A DNA stretch of 64,000 bases from Helicostylum pulchrum. Lineage: Eukaryota; Mucoromycota; Mucoromycetes; Mucorales; Mucoraceae. Below the pieces are notes generated by a model. The model saw only the letters and a list, made by a program, of their open reading frames with translations, did no database searches and was not told where the DNA came from. The DNA lies in NCBI GenBank assembly GCA_025677825.1, contig JAIXMO010000004.1, forward strand, positions 186,001 through 250,000, written 5' to 3'. Shown in pieces: positions 1 through 11,677 of this stretch. Every line of letters begins with the position of its first letter. Position 1 is the first letter of the stretch. The translations under genes and the position numbers were made by a program.

Positions 1-146
1 AAGTGGAACCAACGCATTCTCCCCACTCATTTATATATTTAGTTTAAGAAACAAACGCGTAGTTTAATTTTATGGTATTTATTAGGTATTATGTAGAGGA
101 GATATATATTATTAATTATTGCTTGACAAAAAAAAGACGTACGATA

Positions 147-389
147 TTAGACAGAATCATTCTGTTGTGAAGCGATTACTTGCTCTTTAAACATATGATC
201 TTCTTCAAAGAAGGACCTGCGGCTACCTGGGCTCACTCGGGATAGCAATAGTTGAGTGATATAGTAGCGTCTTACTATATCAGGGCTTTGTAAAGGTCGT
301 TGCTGTATATTTTCAAAGTCTAGTACATTGATTCTTTCATCGATATCTTCTTCCTCTTGGTGTTGAAAAGTAAAGTAGTCTGTTTGCAT
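147..389 (-). CDS. hypothetical small acidic protein (80 aa)
   Basis: This is a single open frame with no recognised family. The open frame extends a little further upstream, but the ATG chosen here gives a product starting MQTDYFTFQ, which looks more protein-like than the hydrophobic lead-in. The N-terminal third is acidic (EEEDIDER) and the C-terminal two thirds is a mixed Arg/Gln/Ser segment that could be helical. No signal peptide, membrane segment or metal motif is visible. Because it lies near the window edge it may be one exon of a larger gene. Its biased, non-repetitive composition argues for real coding sequence; its function is unknown. Confidence 0.4.
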   Translation of the reverse strand: MQTDYFTFQHQEEEDIDERINVLDFENIQQRPLQSPDIVRRYYITQLLLSRVSPGSRRSFFEEDHMFKEQVIASQQNDSV

Positions 390-425
390 TTTAATTGTTT
401 TTAATGATAAAAAAGAAGGGATCAA

Positions 426-2678
426 GTGGGAATTTATTTTTCATTTCTTTTTATAGGGCTCTGATTATGTAAAAATAAAAGGTAACGTGATGAAGGCTAC
501 ATCACATTATAATTTTTTAGAGCGTGTACCCTTAATTCTTCGTTTAGAGCTTTATTTTGACCTGTTTTTTGTTCCAAAATACGCAACTATATTTTCTTAA
601 ATACATATTTATTATTTATTTGTTTACTTTATGCAACCCTATTTTTTTATGTGTGTATATTGCTGAAACGAATTCAAATACGTAACTCAAGCCTTTTTTT
701 TTAAAAAAAAGAAAGAAGTTAGAACCATATTGACAGCGGAACACCAGATTAATGCATGTTTTATATTATTAGCGTGCTTTCTTTTAAGGAACGACTCAAA
801 AATAAAGTTAATATAAAACCTGGCCTTTTTTTTATTTATTTTTTTAAAAAAAAAAGCTATTACATATCTTATTTAATTTCGGTTTGTAAAAGAAAATACA
901 CTTACAATTTTATATTATGTAATCAGAACCCATCATAACTATACTTGCAGCATTTAAGAATCGATAGAAATGTAACACCGAGAAGGCCGAAAGCTCCTCT
1001 GTCGTGAGTTTTTCACCTGTAAATTAATTAGAAATCTATCAACTCTTTCATCGTGGTTACGCTCCTCCCCTCGAAATGCTTAGAATCGGGGTCCTATTAT
1101 TATTGTTGTTTAAGAATTAAGCTCTATTTAGGATGCAATACAAACAAATAAAAAAATAAATATTATGTAATGGAATCCGCTCGAGGAGAGAAAAATTTAT
1201 AACGTGGTGCGGAATAGAACAATAAGAGCCCTGTTACTTTTTTTTAAACTTCCGTTGCTTGACGGAAAAAAAGGGTTTTAAAAAAGATATTATTGGTTTC
1301 TAATAAACTATGCTTTTCAGGCTTTTTTGTTTTTTAAAAAAAAACTCGACACATTTATTCGTGCACTCTTTCTTTATTTTCTTTTGCAAAAAAAACTCTT
1401 GATATTACCTTTGTCTTAATAAGCTACCGGAAAAGCAATAGGGCGTACATCTTGTTTTGAGATCGATATAGCTTGATTAGTCTAGAAGGTACCGAATTTA
1501 CATCTTGAGGTATACGCTTCGTAGTACCGAATTTACATCTTGAGGTATACGCTTCGTAGTACCTAATTTACTTTTTTAAAAACGAAACGCAAAGGACATT
1601 ACACGTTTTTATAAATCCACCGGCAACATTTACTTATCAGATATTTTAACAGAAGGTAAATCAAATATATTTTGTTCTTGTACTCGATTATTTTACACTG
1701 ATTTGATTCTAAAGGACCCTTTTGCAAGCAATTCTATTGGGGGGAGAAATAAACCAAATGTATCGAGTATTGTAACTATTTGATTGGTCAAGTTAACTTT
1801 TTTAGAATCTAAAGTATAGTACTCCCTTTTGCCGTCGTGTCACACAGTTCAGGAAACTAGTATCACATTTAAAATAAATAAAGCTTTTCTTTGGCCTTTT
1901 CTTTTTAGCTAAAACTCTCTTGGTAATGAATGGTTTATATTTTGAGGTATAGATTATTTTTTATTTTTAAAAGCGACATTTTTTGACTTAAACACTATTT
2001 CCTTCAAACAAAACTTTTTTTTTTAAAGAAAAGCTTGTAACTATCGGTTTAGATAGCAGCCCAATGGGTATGACAATGATTACATAATTCAGCTTCTTAC
2101 TGTTTTTAGACCCTTGAGACATAGATGTGACTTTTATGACCAAGGGCTTTTTTTTTCCAGGTAAAGTAGGTACACAAAAAGATCAGATAACTGTTTAGAA
2201 TTATATGACTAATGATACGGGAAAGAAAAAAAATAAACAGAACAGCCAATAGAAACTAAGAGTGTGTATATGTTGCTTCACCCTTATGACGTTACTTGAG
2301 AAGCTGTATATTTCCGCAACCAATAAATGTAACTTTAAGACCCTTTTTTTGGCGGTTCTAAAAAAATTTTCCATAAGTTTTTTATCTTTTTACTCGGCGT
2401 TTTTTAAAAAAAAAGGGGAGAGCCCTTGTTTCCCCGTCATATACCCTTTTGGACCCTTGCGAAGAACCTAAATATTGGGGTGGAGTTTCAGAAGTATTTA
2501 ATGTTGTATTACATAATAAAACGTACCAATTGGACCCTTGGCTTACTTAATAGCTTTTAAATGTCCGTCCCCACTTCTTTTTTTTATTTATCTTATAAAA
2601 AGACAGAATTTCCTTTTTTTTTTCTTCCCTTCTTTTTTTCCCTTCTTTATATATATTAAACATAAACAATATAAAAAC
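426..2678. other. intergenic region, no gene recognised
   Basis: This 2.2-kb AT-rich stretch has many poly-T/poly-A runs and stop codons in all frames. Short open frames near 756-938 and 2262-2471 are low-complexity and unconvincing. It contains the 35-bp direct repeat listed separately. The last 100 bases are strongly pyrimidine-rich on the + strand and end in a purine-rich leader before the deacetylase ATG, a typical fungal promoter and leader context. Confidence 0.6.
1490..1570. repeat. 35-bp direct tandem repeat, two copies plus a partial third
   Basis: A 35-bp unit beginning TACCGAATTTACATCTTGAG occurs twice back to back (1490-1524 and 1525-1559) with no difference that I can see. It is followed by the first 11 bases of a third copy with one change. 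The unit contains GAGGTATACGC, which has a GTATAC palindrome at its centre. No coding frame runs through it. Confidence 0.85.
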
Positions 2679-4130
2679 ATGCCTATTTCCGAGATTAAAG
2701 AATCTGATAAAATCTACAAGATTGTTAACGCAAGACTCTTGATTGAACATGAAATTGTAGAAAACGCCTACTTGTGGTTCCAAAACGGAAAAATTATCCA
2801 TCCTCAAAACTTGTTCTTTTCTGCTCGTCGTGACGCTGACGAGATTATTGACGCTAAGGGTCTTTTGGTAGTACCTGGTTTCATTGATACCCAAATTAAC
2901 GGCTCTTACGGTATTGATTTCGCTGATTACGAAGAACCTGTTGAAGTATTGCAAAAGAATATTGATAAGGTCGCAAAGGGTCTTTTACAATATGGTTGTA
3001 CCGCTTTCTGTCCTACCGTGGTTAGTTCGGCAGCTGAAGTATATCAGAAGGTAACGTAACCCCCCCTCCACAAAAAAAAATATTTTTTTTTTTCCTAATT
3101 TTTTTCCTAATTTTTTTTCTTTTTTATTAGGTTCTTCCTTTGTTAAATCATCGTAAGGGTTCTGCTACAGGTGGTGCAGAGATTTTAGGTGCTCATGTTG
3201 AAGGACCTTTTATTTCTGTCTTGAAGAAGGGTGCTCATAAACAAGCAGTTTTCAAGGATGCAAAGAATGGTATTAAAGATTTCGATGAAGTTTATGGACC
3301 TGAACTTTTAAAGGGTAGTAAGGCAGTAAGTATTATCACAATGGCCCCCGAAATCGATGGTGTTTGTGACGCTATTCCTGACTTGGTTGCACGTGGTATT
3401 ACTATTTCAATGGGCCATTCTGCCTGTCGTATTGCTGAAGCAGAAGAAGCTGTTACTAAGGGTGCAAACAGTATTACTCATTTATTTAATGCTATGCAAG
3501 CTGTAAGTAAAAAGGAAAAAAATAATATGTACATACAAAATTTATTAATTTTTATTATAATAGTTCCATCATCGTGATCCTGGATTAATTGGTGTTCTTG
3601 GAGCTTGTGACTTACCTATTCCTGAAACCAGTGTTGGTCATCCTGCACCATCCAATACTTCTCCTGATCGTAAAAGACCTGATCCTCGTCCTTTCTACGG
3701 TCTTATTTGTGACGGTGTTCACGTTCATCCTAACTCTATTCGTATGGCCTATTATTCCCACCCCACTGGTGCCGTTTTAGTCACAGATACTTTATCTGCA
3801 GCTGGACTTCCCAGTGGTATTTACCAATTAGGCGGTAGTGAAGTTGAAGTTGTAGAAGATGGTGCTGCTTACATCAAGGGTACTACAACATTAGCTGGTA
3901 GTACTATCACAATCGTTCAATGTATTCGTAACTTTAGAAAATTCACAAACTGTCCTTTGGTCGAAGCTATTGAGGCTGCAACACTTCATCCTGCTCGTTT
4001 ATTAGGTATTGAAGATAGAAAGGGTACATTAAACGTTGGTGGTGATGCCGATCTTGTATTCTTGGATGACTCTAATGGAGATATTTCCGTCAAGCGTGTC
4101 TTCGTTGCTGGTGAGGAAGTTAAACTTTAG
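2679..4130 (+). CDS. nagA: N-acetylglucosamine-6-phosphate deacetylase
   Basis: It converts GlcNAc-6-phosphate to glucosamine-6-phosphate plus acetate in cytosolic amino-sugar (chitin-derived) catabolism. There are three exons (2679-3050, 3131-3502, 3564-4130), all joining in phase 0, giving 436 aa, within the family size range. Visible amidohydrolase-family landmarks are PGFIDTQINGSYGIDF near residues 70-85 (the family has DxQxNG in place of HxH), GAHVEGPF near 145-151 with the metal-ligand Glu, MGHSA with His220, THLFNAMQ with His241, DGVHVHP near 298-304, and the catalytic Asp in LVTDTLSAAG near residue 323. The start is the first ATG after a pyrimidine-rich leader. No other GlcNAc-catabolism gene is adjacent, so it is not part of a cluster within this window. 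Family assignment is firm. Confidence 0.95.
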
Positions 4131-4334
4131 ATCCCTCTCTTCTTCTCAAGAAAAACAAAAAACATATACTACTACCCCCCTCACTTCACTTGTACTTTTT
4201 TTTATAGTCTCTCTTTTTTCTTCATTTTATCATTTCTTGCTAATTATACTTTTATATATAATACAAATCATTTTTTTTTTCTATTTTTTTTTAAAGAAAA
4301 AAAAAATAATACATTTTTTGAAGGGTAACATTTT

Positions 4335-5410
4335 TTAATTTGGGGGGTAAATTGAGTTTACATTGGAGATCGTTTTATCCAACTCAGATTGAAGCTTGGT
4401 GGTTTCATCTGTTGCTTTTACGGTATAACCGTAAACAAACGAACAAGCCCCTTTGTTTGCGTTTCTTGAACGTTTTGTTTCTGTAAATCCTAAACCTGAT
4501 TTAACGTTTTGGTTTATGGATTTTACATGAATTGGGTCTGCGCGGCCTTCGGCGTTTATTCCTAAGCCACGTCCCTATAACAAGTAACAATTAAAACATC
4601 TATGTCATGTTTTTTTTATTTGTGTGTACTTACATCTACATAACCCATTTTTTTCATCATCTTTGATGCAAATCCGGTGGTATGCGCTTCCCAACCACCC
4701 CAGCTTTCTTCCTTCTGTTTAATGTTATTACGACTGTTGTGTTCAGGTTCCGACTCAGACCCTGATTCTGATGATTCATTATCGTCATCCAAACATTTAA
4801 ACAGTGTCAAGTTCTCGATATCCACACCTATCTCAGTACCAGTACTCTTTAATTTAACCCGCCAACGAGTAGAAGAAAGTTGGTCAGTAATACAACCTAA
4901 TTTCCACAACACATCATCTGGTCGTCGCTTACACCAAACCTTGGTTTCGTAATTTAGATTATGATATATTGAATTCATTTCTAAAGCTTCAAATGGTAAC
5001 ACTTGGTTTACGGGCACAGTATGACCATGTGAGTATGAGCACTTTGAACACGGGTCGTTGTTTAGATAAGCTGGACACGCAACCATGTTTATGGTTACGG
5101 GAGTTAAAATTAAAACTTGAACTTGATCTAGTAAAATGTCGCCGAGAATGACGGCAGGCAATAAAACTAATTGATACTTGTCATACGGTATTACGATAGC
5201 ACATTTAGAACCAATTTTATGCTCTTCTGTCTGTAATTCGACTTTTGCGGGTGTATGATGTTCTTCTTCTACTATTGGATCTTCCAAAGTAGCTCGCTGA
5301 TATTGGGTAATCAGGTCTTGTAAATCTGGTGTTATCTCTTGGTGTTTTAATAAAAAGTCGATATCTTCTTTTGTTAAAGAAGAAGGGCATTCTTCTTGAT
5401 TTTCATTCAT
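4335..5410 (-). CDS. ZGPAT: ZGPAT-like CCCH zinc finger / G-patch protein
   Basis: The predicted product is 338 aa from two exons (5410-4634 and 4574-4335) separated by a 59-nt intron that splits the G-patch. Visible parts are an N-terminal helical segment, a compact Cys/His motif (ACPAYLNNDPCSKCSYSHGH) resembling the CCCH finger of ZGPAT, a Tudor-like middle (KVWCKRRPDDVLWKLGCI...RWRVKLKS), an acidic serine tract, and WEAHTTGFASKMMKKMGY joined to GRGLGINAEGR, which is a G-patch. G-patch proteins activate DEAH-box helicases; vertebrate ZGPAT is a nuclear transcriptional repressor and tri-snRNP-associated factor. The role in this fungus is inferred from domain order only. The C-terminal about 60 residues are less conserved-looking and end near a poly-T run. 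Confidence 0.85.
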
Positions 5411-5555
5411 GTATATTTTGGTAAAGTACGATAAAAAAGAAGTAAATATTTTATTTAACTATCTTGAGCTTAAAAAAATATATATTTTTTCTCAGTTAAC
5501 TACGTCACAACAATGAAAAGCGTATTTTATATTAAAAGTAAATGCTTCTTTTTAT

Positions 5556-6594
5556 TTAGTTTTTGCTGTATAAGATGTCATAATGTCCAGGTCTGTAGAT
5601 TAACTTTATGGGAGTTTTAGATTTATCTTCTTCTGATGGCCAGAATTCATGAATAGCGCATTGATCATCAACACCACCATCCAAGTAAACAACCTGAATA
5701 GGTACATCCAAAGCTCTACTAAGAGCAATGATTTGTAAATGATCAGATTCTCTACCAAATGCCTCGACATGCATTGAACAGAACTCATCTATAGAAATCA
5801 TTTCATCGATTAAAAATGGTTCATATTCAGCAGAGTGGATACGAAGAAAAGCCGAAGCAATAAAACGAAAGTGCATTACAATCGAATTACTAGATTCAGG
5901 GGATTGAAACCCAACCAACAGCATATCAGGGTCACTAGCCTTTGCTTGTTCAAATTGTTGCAAAGTCAAGTCATAAAAGTCTTCAAATGCCAACTTTTCA
6001 AATCCACCAGATTCTAATAATTCACACGTTTCTTTGAGCTTAGCAAGGCGTGCTGTGTATAAGTTGTTGTTACTCAATGCACTTTCAAACCAAGCAAATG
6101 CAAGTGCTGTAATATTATGCTTGTCAGCTACTTTTGTGTGAAAGTTTCAATCGTATTATCTTTTATTTTACCTCTGAAGAAACAATTGCCTATTTTTTTT
6201 TAAAATAAAAGAGTTAGTGTATTTGAATGTACTTTAGTTTGTGTGCTTTCATACCATCACCGCGACATCTCCGAATTCTATCGTGTGCCTTGCTTAAATT
6301 CTACTTTTTTTCTATTAGTTTTTTCCCTGTATATGTTCGGTCAAGCGTGTCTTTTGTTTGGGTGTGTGTGTAATTACTTTAACTTTCTTCAAGAATGGTT
6401 CGTTATCTCGGTACTCTTCTTCCAGCTTGATAATGGGTTCATCTTGACATACAAGTGGAATCTATTTATGCAGTGTTAAAAAGATCGCTTGTCTTTAACG
6501 ACCTTGTTACCTTTTCTGCTTCTTCATCTTTAATTCGTTGTTCAAACTCAAGAATGAGTTCGTCGGAAAGTACTGGTTCTTCGTTACTAGCCAT
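5556..6594 (-). CDS. OTUB1: otubain-type deubiquitinase (OTUB1 family)
   Basis: This is a cysteine protease that cleaves Lys48-linked ubiquitin chains. Five exons (6594-6511, 6461-6378, 6300-6255, 6189-6172, 6106-5556) give 260 aa, close to the 271 aa of human OTUB1. The first exon encodes MASNEEPVLSDELILEFEQR, a family-typical N-terminus. Exons 3 and 4 join to RCRGDGNCFFRA, carrying catalytic Asp71 and Cys74; the general-base His252 is in RPGHYDILY at the C-terminus. Exon 4 is only 18 nt and encodes the catalytic Cys. Introns are 49-77 nt. The splice phases match at every junction, which strongly supports the model although no single open frame covers the N-terminal half. It is divergently placed relative to nothing close; the ZGPAT-like gene lies 145 bp downstream on the same strand. 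Confidence 0.93.
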
Positions 6595-7407
6595 GCTTTT
6601 TTTTTTAAAAAAATAATAGTTAAGGGGAGAAAAAACAAAAGGAAAATGTATCCTCACACTTTAATGTTCTTTTTTTTTTTGCGGACGAATAAAAATTGAT
6701 ATTTACAAAATAGAAAATGGGTATATCACACTGGTACAAATAAAAAAAAAGCTACGAAAATATAAAAAGTCCACAAGAAACTACCAGTGGTAAAGTAAAC
6801 ACATGATATACAGGGCAAAAAGGTGTATAATGAAGCAGAATAGCTCAAAATGTTAATTAAAAAATAATTAGCTCTTTAAGTACGCAAGTCTTAATACGTA
6901 AATTCTGCAATAACAATGATCATTCGTTTGCTAGGAGCAAGGTAATGCCCAAATCACGGTTTTACCTTGCAAGAGTTAATAAGAGAAGGGTATATCAGAA
7001 AAAGATATACAAGCACTTAAAAGGACTATGTGGAAAAACTCGGCGAATTGATACTTCTTGACATAGATGACCACACCAGACGTCGAAGGTAAAAAAAATA
7101 ATACAAACGTGTGAATATCATGTAGACCTGCAATTTCCTGTTTGAAAACTGCCCTTTCTCCAAGGCTACGGTTGGAAAAAGGTAATTTAGCCTATCATAA
7201 AGCTTGAATAAACGACAGACATCTATTGATACCAATTTGCAATATCCAATTCGCTTTTTTGTTACACGCTCTATTTATTTATTTTGAATTTCTTGAAACA
7301 AGTGTATGATTAAATAGATCCATTTTATCAGCCTAGGCTATATCTATTCTATCTTTTATCGCTTTAGAATCAATCACTTTTCTTTTCATTTTCCTTCCTT
7401 AAATACA
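6595..7407. other. intergenic region, nothing recognised
   Basis: AT-rich sequence between the otubain start and a tentative gene on the + strand. Open frames here are short and of low complexity. The last 150 bases are pyrimidine-rich (TTTCATTTTCCTTCCTT), as upstream of several other genes here, so a promoter for the next feature is plausible. Confidence 0.5.
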
Positions 7408-7875
7408 ATGCATACCACCATCTGTAAGTTTTTTTTATACGTGCACTTTTTAAAGGAATTCATATTTATTTTTCTTCATTTTTTTTTTTAGTATTGCCGT
7501 TTTCTCTATCTTTGTACAAAATGATACGGTTCTTGCTAATGCAACCGCCTGGTATAAGTAAGCACAAGGACAATTTATTATGGACTCCACTTATACGGGT
7601 ATCTCACGGATTTGCTTTTTATCTCATTCTAATCCACGTGTTTTTTTTTTCTAAATCTAGAAACCAAACTGTAGGCTTGGAAAGTAAAAAAGGATATTCT
7701 AGCTGTATACTACGTTACTAATCCCGAACTCTACAATGGAATTATACCCAAATGGCGGTTAATTGATGCTTGTTATTTTGTCGCCCTTCATACTGCAAAA
7801 TATTCCTCGGTTACACGTTACGAAACTGAGAACAGTCTACTACCAAATTTGGACTTGGCAATTTTACTGATATGA
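7408..7875 (+). CDS. tentative three-exon gene, unknown product (90 aa)
   Basis: I do not recognise a family. The model uses an ATG after a pyrimidine-rich leader, exons 7408-7423, 7492-7557 and 7685-7875, and introns with clear GTAAGT/GTAAGC donors. The third exon encodes a convincing protein-like stretch (DILAVYYVTNPELYNGIIPK and onward) that ends in LDLAILLI. The second exon would encode a hydrophobic Leu/Phe segment that could act as a signal or membrane segment. The acceptor of the last intron (GGAAAG) is weak; other acceptors lead to stops. Alternatively this is a decayed 5' fragment of a longer gene, and the exon 2 reading frame is not certain. Confidence 0.3.
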
Positions 7876-7993
7876 CCTATTTACCCATCATGTCGTATTT
7901 ATACCACTATTTTTTTATTTATTTTTGTATACTCGTTAGTTAATCATCTTTATTATTACTTGATTCACGCAAGAAAGAGAATTCTAAAAAAAG

Positions 7994-8512
7994 TTCAACT
8001 TGGAAAGACACTTGAAACAAGTACACAAGGCCACATCATCACTTGCTGAAGGGTTGATGGGCTATTGCTTCTACGAAGATGAAAGTAACACTGAAGCTGA
8101 TGATAATACGTCTTTGGAAATAGATACTGACCTGGCAAACGATTCAGAGGAAGATTATCCTTTAGATTATGTCCCAGAAATGTATTCAGAAGATTCAGAA
8201 GATTTAAAAGATTTTGAAGATTCAGATAGTGTAGACGATGAATCCGACATGGATATTGAAAAGATGATCAACAATGCTTTGTTTCAAGAAATTACCAATA
8301 CTATTAACTCTTTTGCGGACTCTCCAAGTTCTTCCGTATATAATGGTTATGATTTTATTAAGGCAGTGGGCTGGAATAACTTTGTTTCGCAAACTAATCC
8401 ATTTCCTAGCTTTAAAAGTATGACCATGCTTTCATTTGTTGTCACGCAGAATATTGAAAAAGATCTTGTTTACTATGAAATTGATATTACAACTTCAGAA
8501 AAATGCAATTGA
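7994..8512 (+). pseudogene. remnant with half C2H2 finger and acidic tract
   Basis: The frame is open for about 170 codons but has no convincing ATG at its start: it begins FNLERHLKQVHK, which is the His-His half of a C2H2 zinc finger without the Cys-Cys half, and an in-frame TAA lies just upstream. It continues as a very acidic region (Asp/Glu/Ser) and ends with YNGYDFIKAVGWNNFVSQTN and a short tail. An acidic segment after a lone C2H2 finger is seen in N-terminal regions of some fungal transposon-encoded proteins, so a transposon origin is possible but unproven. It may also be an internal exon following an acceptor at about 7993. Confidence 0.35.
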
Positions 8513-8542
8513 AAATCGATTATCCTTCTAAACATTTCGGTC

Positions 8543-9552
8543 ATGTCTTATATAAAAACTAAAGCAATCAATGAAGTCCATAACTACAACAACTATAATG
8601 AAAAACAGAAATTTGTAATAAGGTAACGAGTGTTATTAGCTATACCACTAGTCAGTTTTTTGATACATGTAATTAATAGCGCGTCAATGAACAACATTTT
8701 GGATCTAACTGAGAATAACAAACAGTCAGCAAGACAACTTCAATTATGAACAACAGCAACAACTTGAAACTATTTTCCACTTTGATCCTCAATACTGTAG
8801 TCTTGACGCTGAAAAAGAGATTGATAGTCTCCTTAAAAATGTAAGTGCTGAAAACGCTTCAACAAAGGTTTTTCTAATTATACCGTATTACCAGGGGCAC
8901 AAAAATTGGCACAACACAAGGATGAAAATACTCAGCCAAATGATCCGAACCAACGATCCCGCAAAACTTGTTGTCTACAGAGTTTGTCAACATATGTAAA
9001 ATAAAGACCTTATATTTCCAGAAATATACATGCCTAACTTTTTTTTCCTATATCTTATAGTGTTGAATTGCATGCAGAAGATAGCGATGCTCTAAGTAAA
9101 AACCATACTTTCTACTCGAGCTATAACAAAAAAGAAAGTATAGATTGGAATCAACCTGGTAGGTTTTTTCATTGCTTCGTGAATACGAAAATGGAAACAT
9201 GAACCGTCCGCGCAACGACCAATGGTGCCAATCGCATTGTATGGTCTATGATAGAAATCTGCTTCGACAAGTTAGATGATATTGAAGCTGTTAGTGGTGA
9301 ATCTGCTAGTTTGTGCAGTAAAAAAAGAAAGAATGATCAAACAGCTATTAGCTCTATCACTAGAGCATCTAGATCAAAGTACGTCCATAAGTGTAACCTT
9401 ATATTCAGACAGTACAACAATTACCATTGGAATTTGGTGCCAATGAGGCCAATATTGAATGTGAAACGGGTACAGACTTTATGGAAGAAAGATTTTATAA
9501 ACTCCCTAGAACTTTGAAAGATATGTTTGATATTTTACTTGAAGAAGTTTAA
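8543..9552 (+). CDS. tentative six-exon orphan gene (198 aa)
   Basis: I do not recognise a family. Six exons (8543-8622, 8726-8840, 8895-8995, 9061-9158, 9255-9317, 9413-9552) join in compatible phases and end in a natural stop. Introns have GTAACG, GTAAGT, GTAAAA, GTAGGT and GTAAAA donors, and one has a CTAAC branch site. The product is soluble and mildly acidic, with a Gln run (EQQQQLETIFHFDPQYC), a stretch NDPAKLVVYRVCQHI, and a C-terminus KLPRTLKDMFDILLEEV that looks amphipathic. Exon-to-exon continuity of protein-like sequence over four junctions is the main support. The first and last junctions were chosen because they keep the frame, so they are less certain. It directly follows an acidic C2H2-like remnant and could belong to the same decayed locus. 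Confidence 0.4.
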
Positions 9553-11436
9553 CTTTGATGAACGATCTTAGTAGATTACTTATAGTCGGGCTCTTTGCAC
9601 TCTGGTTTATCAAGTACACACTCTTACAATTGGACAGACCTACAAAGCACATTTTCCGTATTTCCAGGTGCAAAACTTTTGGAAATTAGTAGTTCAGTTA
9701 GTAAGTTTTGCTTCCAAACAACCCACAGAAAAGCTTTAATCCTCTCTTATGTTGTTTTTTTTAGTAATGCCCAATAAATTTATGTGTATATATTTAATTC
9801 GATAAAAAAACATTTATGCAGTATATGTAGGGAGTCTTCCCCAATAGCCTACTGCAGGTACGACGTAGTGTAGGCCTGACGCAGCCAGTCCGAAACTGCT
9901 AACGTTATCAATATATCACAATAGTTTAAAAAAAATGAGTTAGTTTAAATAGTTAAAATGAAAATCAGTCAAGTGTACTCCATTTCCTGTTTGTGTGTCT
10001 GAGCCCAAGGATTTTGTTTTAGAGCAAATGAAGGGTACCTATACTATTATAAAACAGGCGGTAGCATTAGAAATCACTTCTTTAAACGTTTTTTTGACAG
10101 CTTGGTAAATGGCTGAGCGTGAAGAGTAACGATTAGAGCGTTTGATTTCTAAATATAGCCTACAGCAACCCGAGCTCGCACTGTAAAAAGACGGATGAAA
10201 TCGAGCTTAGACTGTATAAAAAGATTCAAATAATATCAATAAAGAAAAATCTGATTTGCATTTTATTTGACTATGCGCGATAAAAAATAATCCCGTATTG
10301 GCAGGGCCGTATTACTCATATAATTTACGGATGTATTGCAATAATCAACATTTAAAAGTTTGACAAAGAGTTAAATAAAACTTTTCTGTTGGTTGGTTTA
10401 TAGAGAGTTACAAGTTACATCAATGGTGCATGTACTTTATTTGTTCGAAATATATATGTAGCTTCAATAAGAGTCTAGAAGGTAAGGATGGGGAACGGTA
10501 TGTAGACTTATGCCGCGAATAGACAAATAAATGCATTAAAGAAACGATAGTTTTGCTTCGAAAGAACCTCCCTTTTTTCTGTGAAATATAAAGCAAATGC
10601 TTTAGATAGTATTTCGAGTTAATACATTATTAGAGTATAGATTACAGGCTTTTTGTTAAATAAAAGGTATGGCGTTTTGTCAGTGCTCAAAAACAAGTAA
10701 CCCGAATATTTTTCTCTTTGAGCCCATTTTTTTTTTTAGACAGTCGATTTCTGCGGAGATACGGATCAAACTTGTCATGATACCGAATTGTCAGTGCGGA
10801 AATCATGTTTACAAATTATAAGCCTTAAATTACTTTTCTTTATCCCCTTTTACTTGACTGTAGCCGTATTATTTTCTTCACTTTGGAATAATAAAAAAAA
10901 GCTGTGATATTAAATCCAGGCAGGGCATTTTTTTTTGCAGGCACAAAAAAAGAAAGACTCCGCTACTGATTTTTCATTTTTTAACCTTTTTTTTAACCTT
11001 TTTTCTCTTCATGTCTTCTAATTTCTACATGTACAATACACATTGCTGTTTTCTCTGAAATTTGACTGCTAGACACTGCCTAATATGCCTAATGTTGCTC
11101 ATGGCGATATTTTGAAACTAGACATTCAGTTTGGTGGCGGGTATTGTAATAGCTTATTGTGTTACAAAATGCTTCTTTTGACACAAATATGATCGCCTTT
11201 ATTTGACAGATGCATGTTGTCAGGTACAAATGTAAGCTCACATAAAGACTTCTAAAAACATTCAAGTAAACCCTATTTTAACCTTCACTTCTTGTCATTT
11301 CACTTTTATTAGCTTTAATGTCAATCATTTTAAAACATTAAGCATCTAAAGGGGTTTTTTCTTCTGTAATGAACCAAATCCTGAGTACATTGAGCTAAAA
11401 AAAAAGGCTTTTTAGTTTTCTGAACTAATAAGTACA
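9553..11436. other. intergenic region, no gene recognised
   Basis: About 1.9 kb with stops in all frames and poly-T/poly-A runs. I see no conserved protein-like frame, tRNA-like A/B boxes or strong hairpins. It separates the tentative gene above from a small signal-peptide-like ORF. Confidence 0.5.
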
Positions 11437-11677
11437 ATGCTTTTTAAGATGCTTCTTCCAAGTACTGTATCCTTTTGTATCGTGGTGATCGTTCCTTTTA
11501 TTAAAAGGTAAGGATTTAAACTGCTTTACTTATAAATATTTAAACCTAATCATAATGTCTATTTATAGCGATAAATGCTGGCGCTGGTGCTGGTGCTGGT
11601 ACTGCTGCTGGTTCTGGTGCTGCTGCTGCTGCCGCTGGTGCTGGAACTGGTGTTGCAGTTGTTGTATTCGTTGTTAA
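11437..11677 (+). other. possible two-exon mini-ORF over a GCTGGT repeat
   Basis: An ATG opens a hydrophobic 23-codon exon (MLFKMLLPSTVSFCIVVIVP, signal-peptide-like) with a GTAAGG donor. A TATTTATAG acceptor leads into a GCTGGT/GCT repeat. In the spliced frame the tail would be almost only Cys and Trp and stops after 36 residues; in another frame the repeat reads Gly-Ala followed by a Val-rich hydrophobic run, but no start reaches that frame. The splice signals are good, the product is bizarre. It may simply be a triplet repeat next to a chance ORF. Confidence 0.15.
11577..11660. repeat. imperfect GCTGGT / GCT short repeat
   Basis: A run of GCTGGT hexamers mixed with GCT triplets, clearly richer in G+C than its surroundings. 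One frame reads Gly-Ala repeats, another Trp/Cys. Confidence 0.8.
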
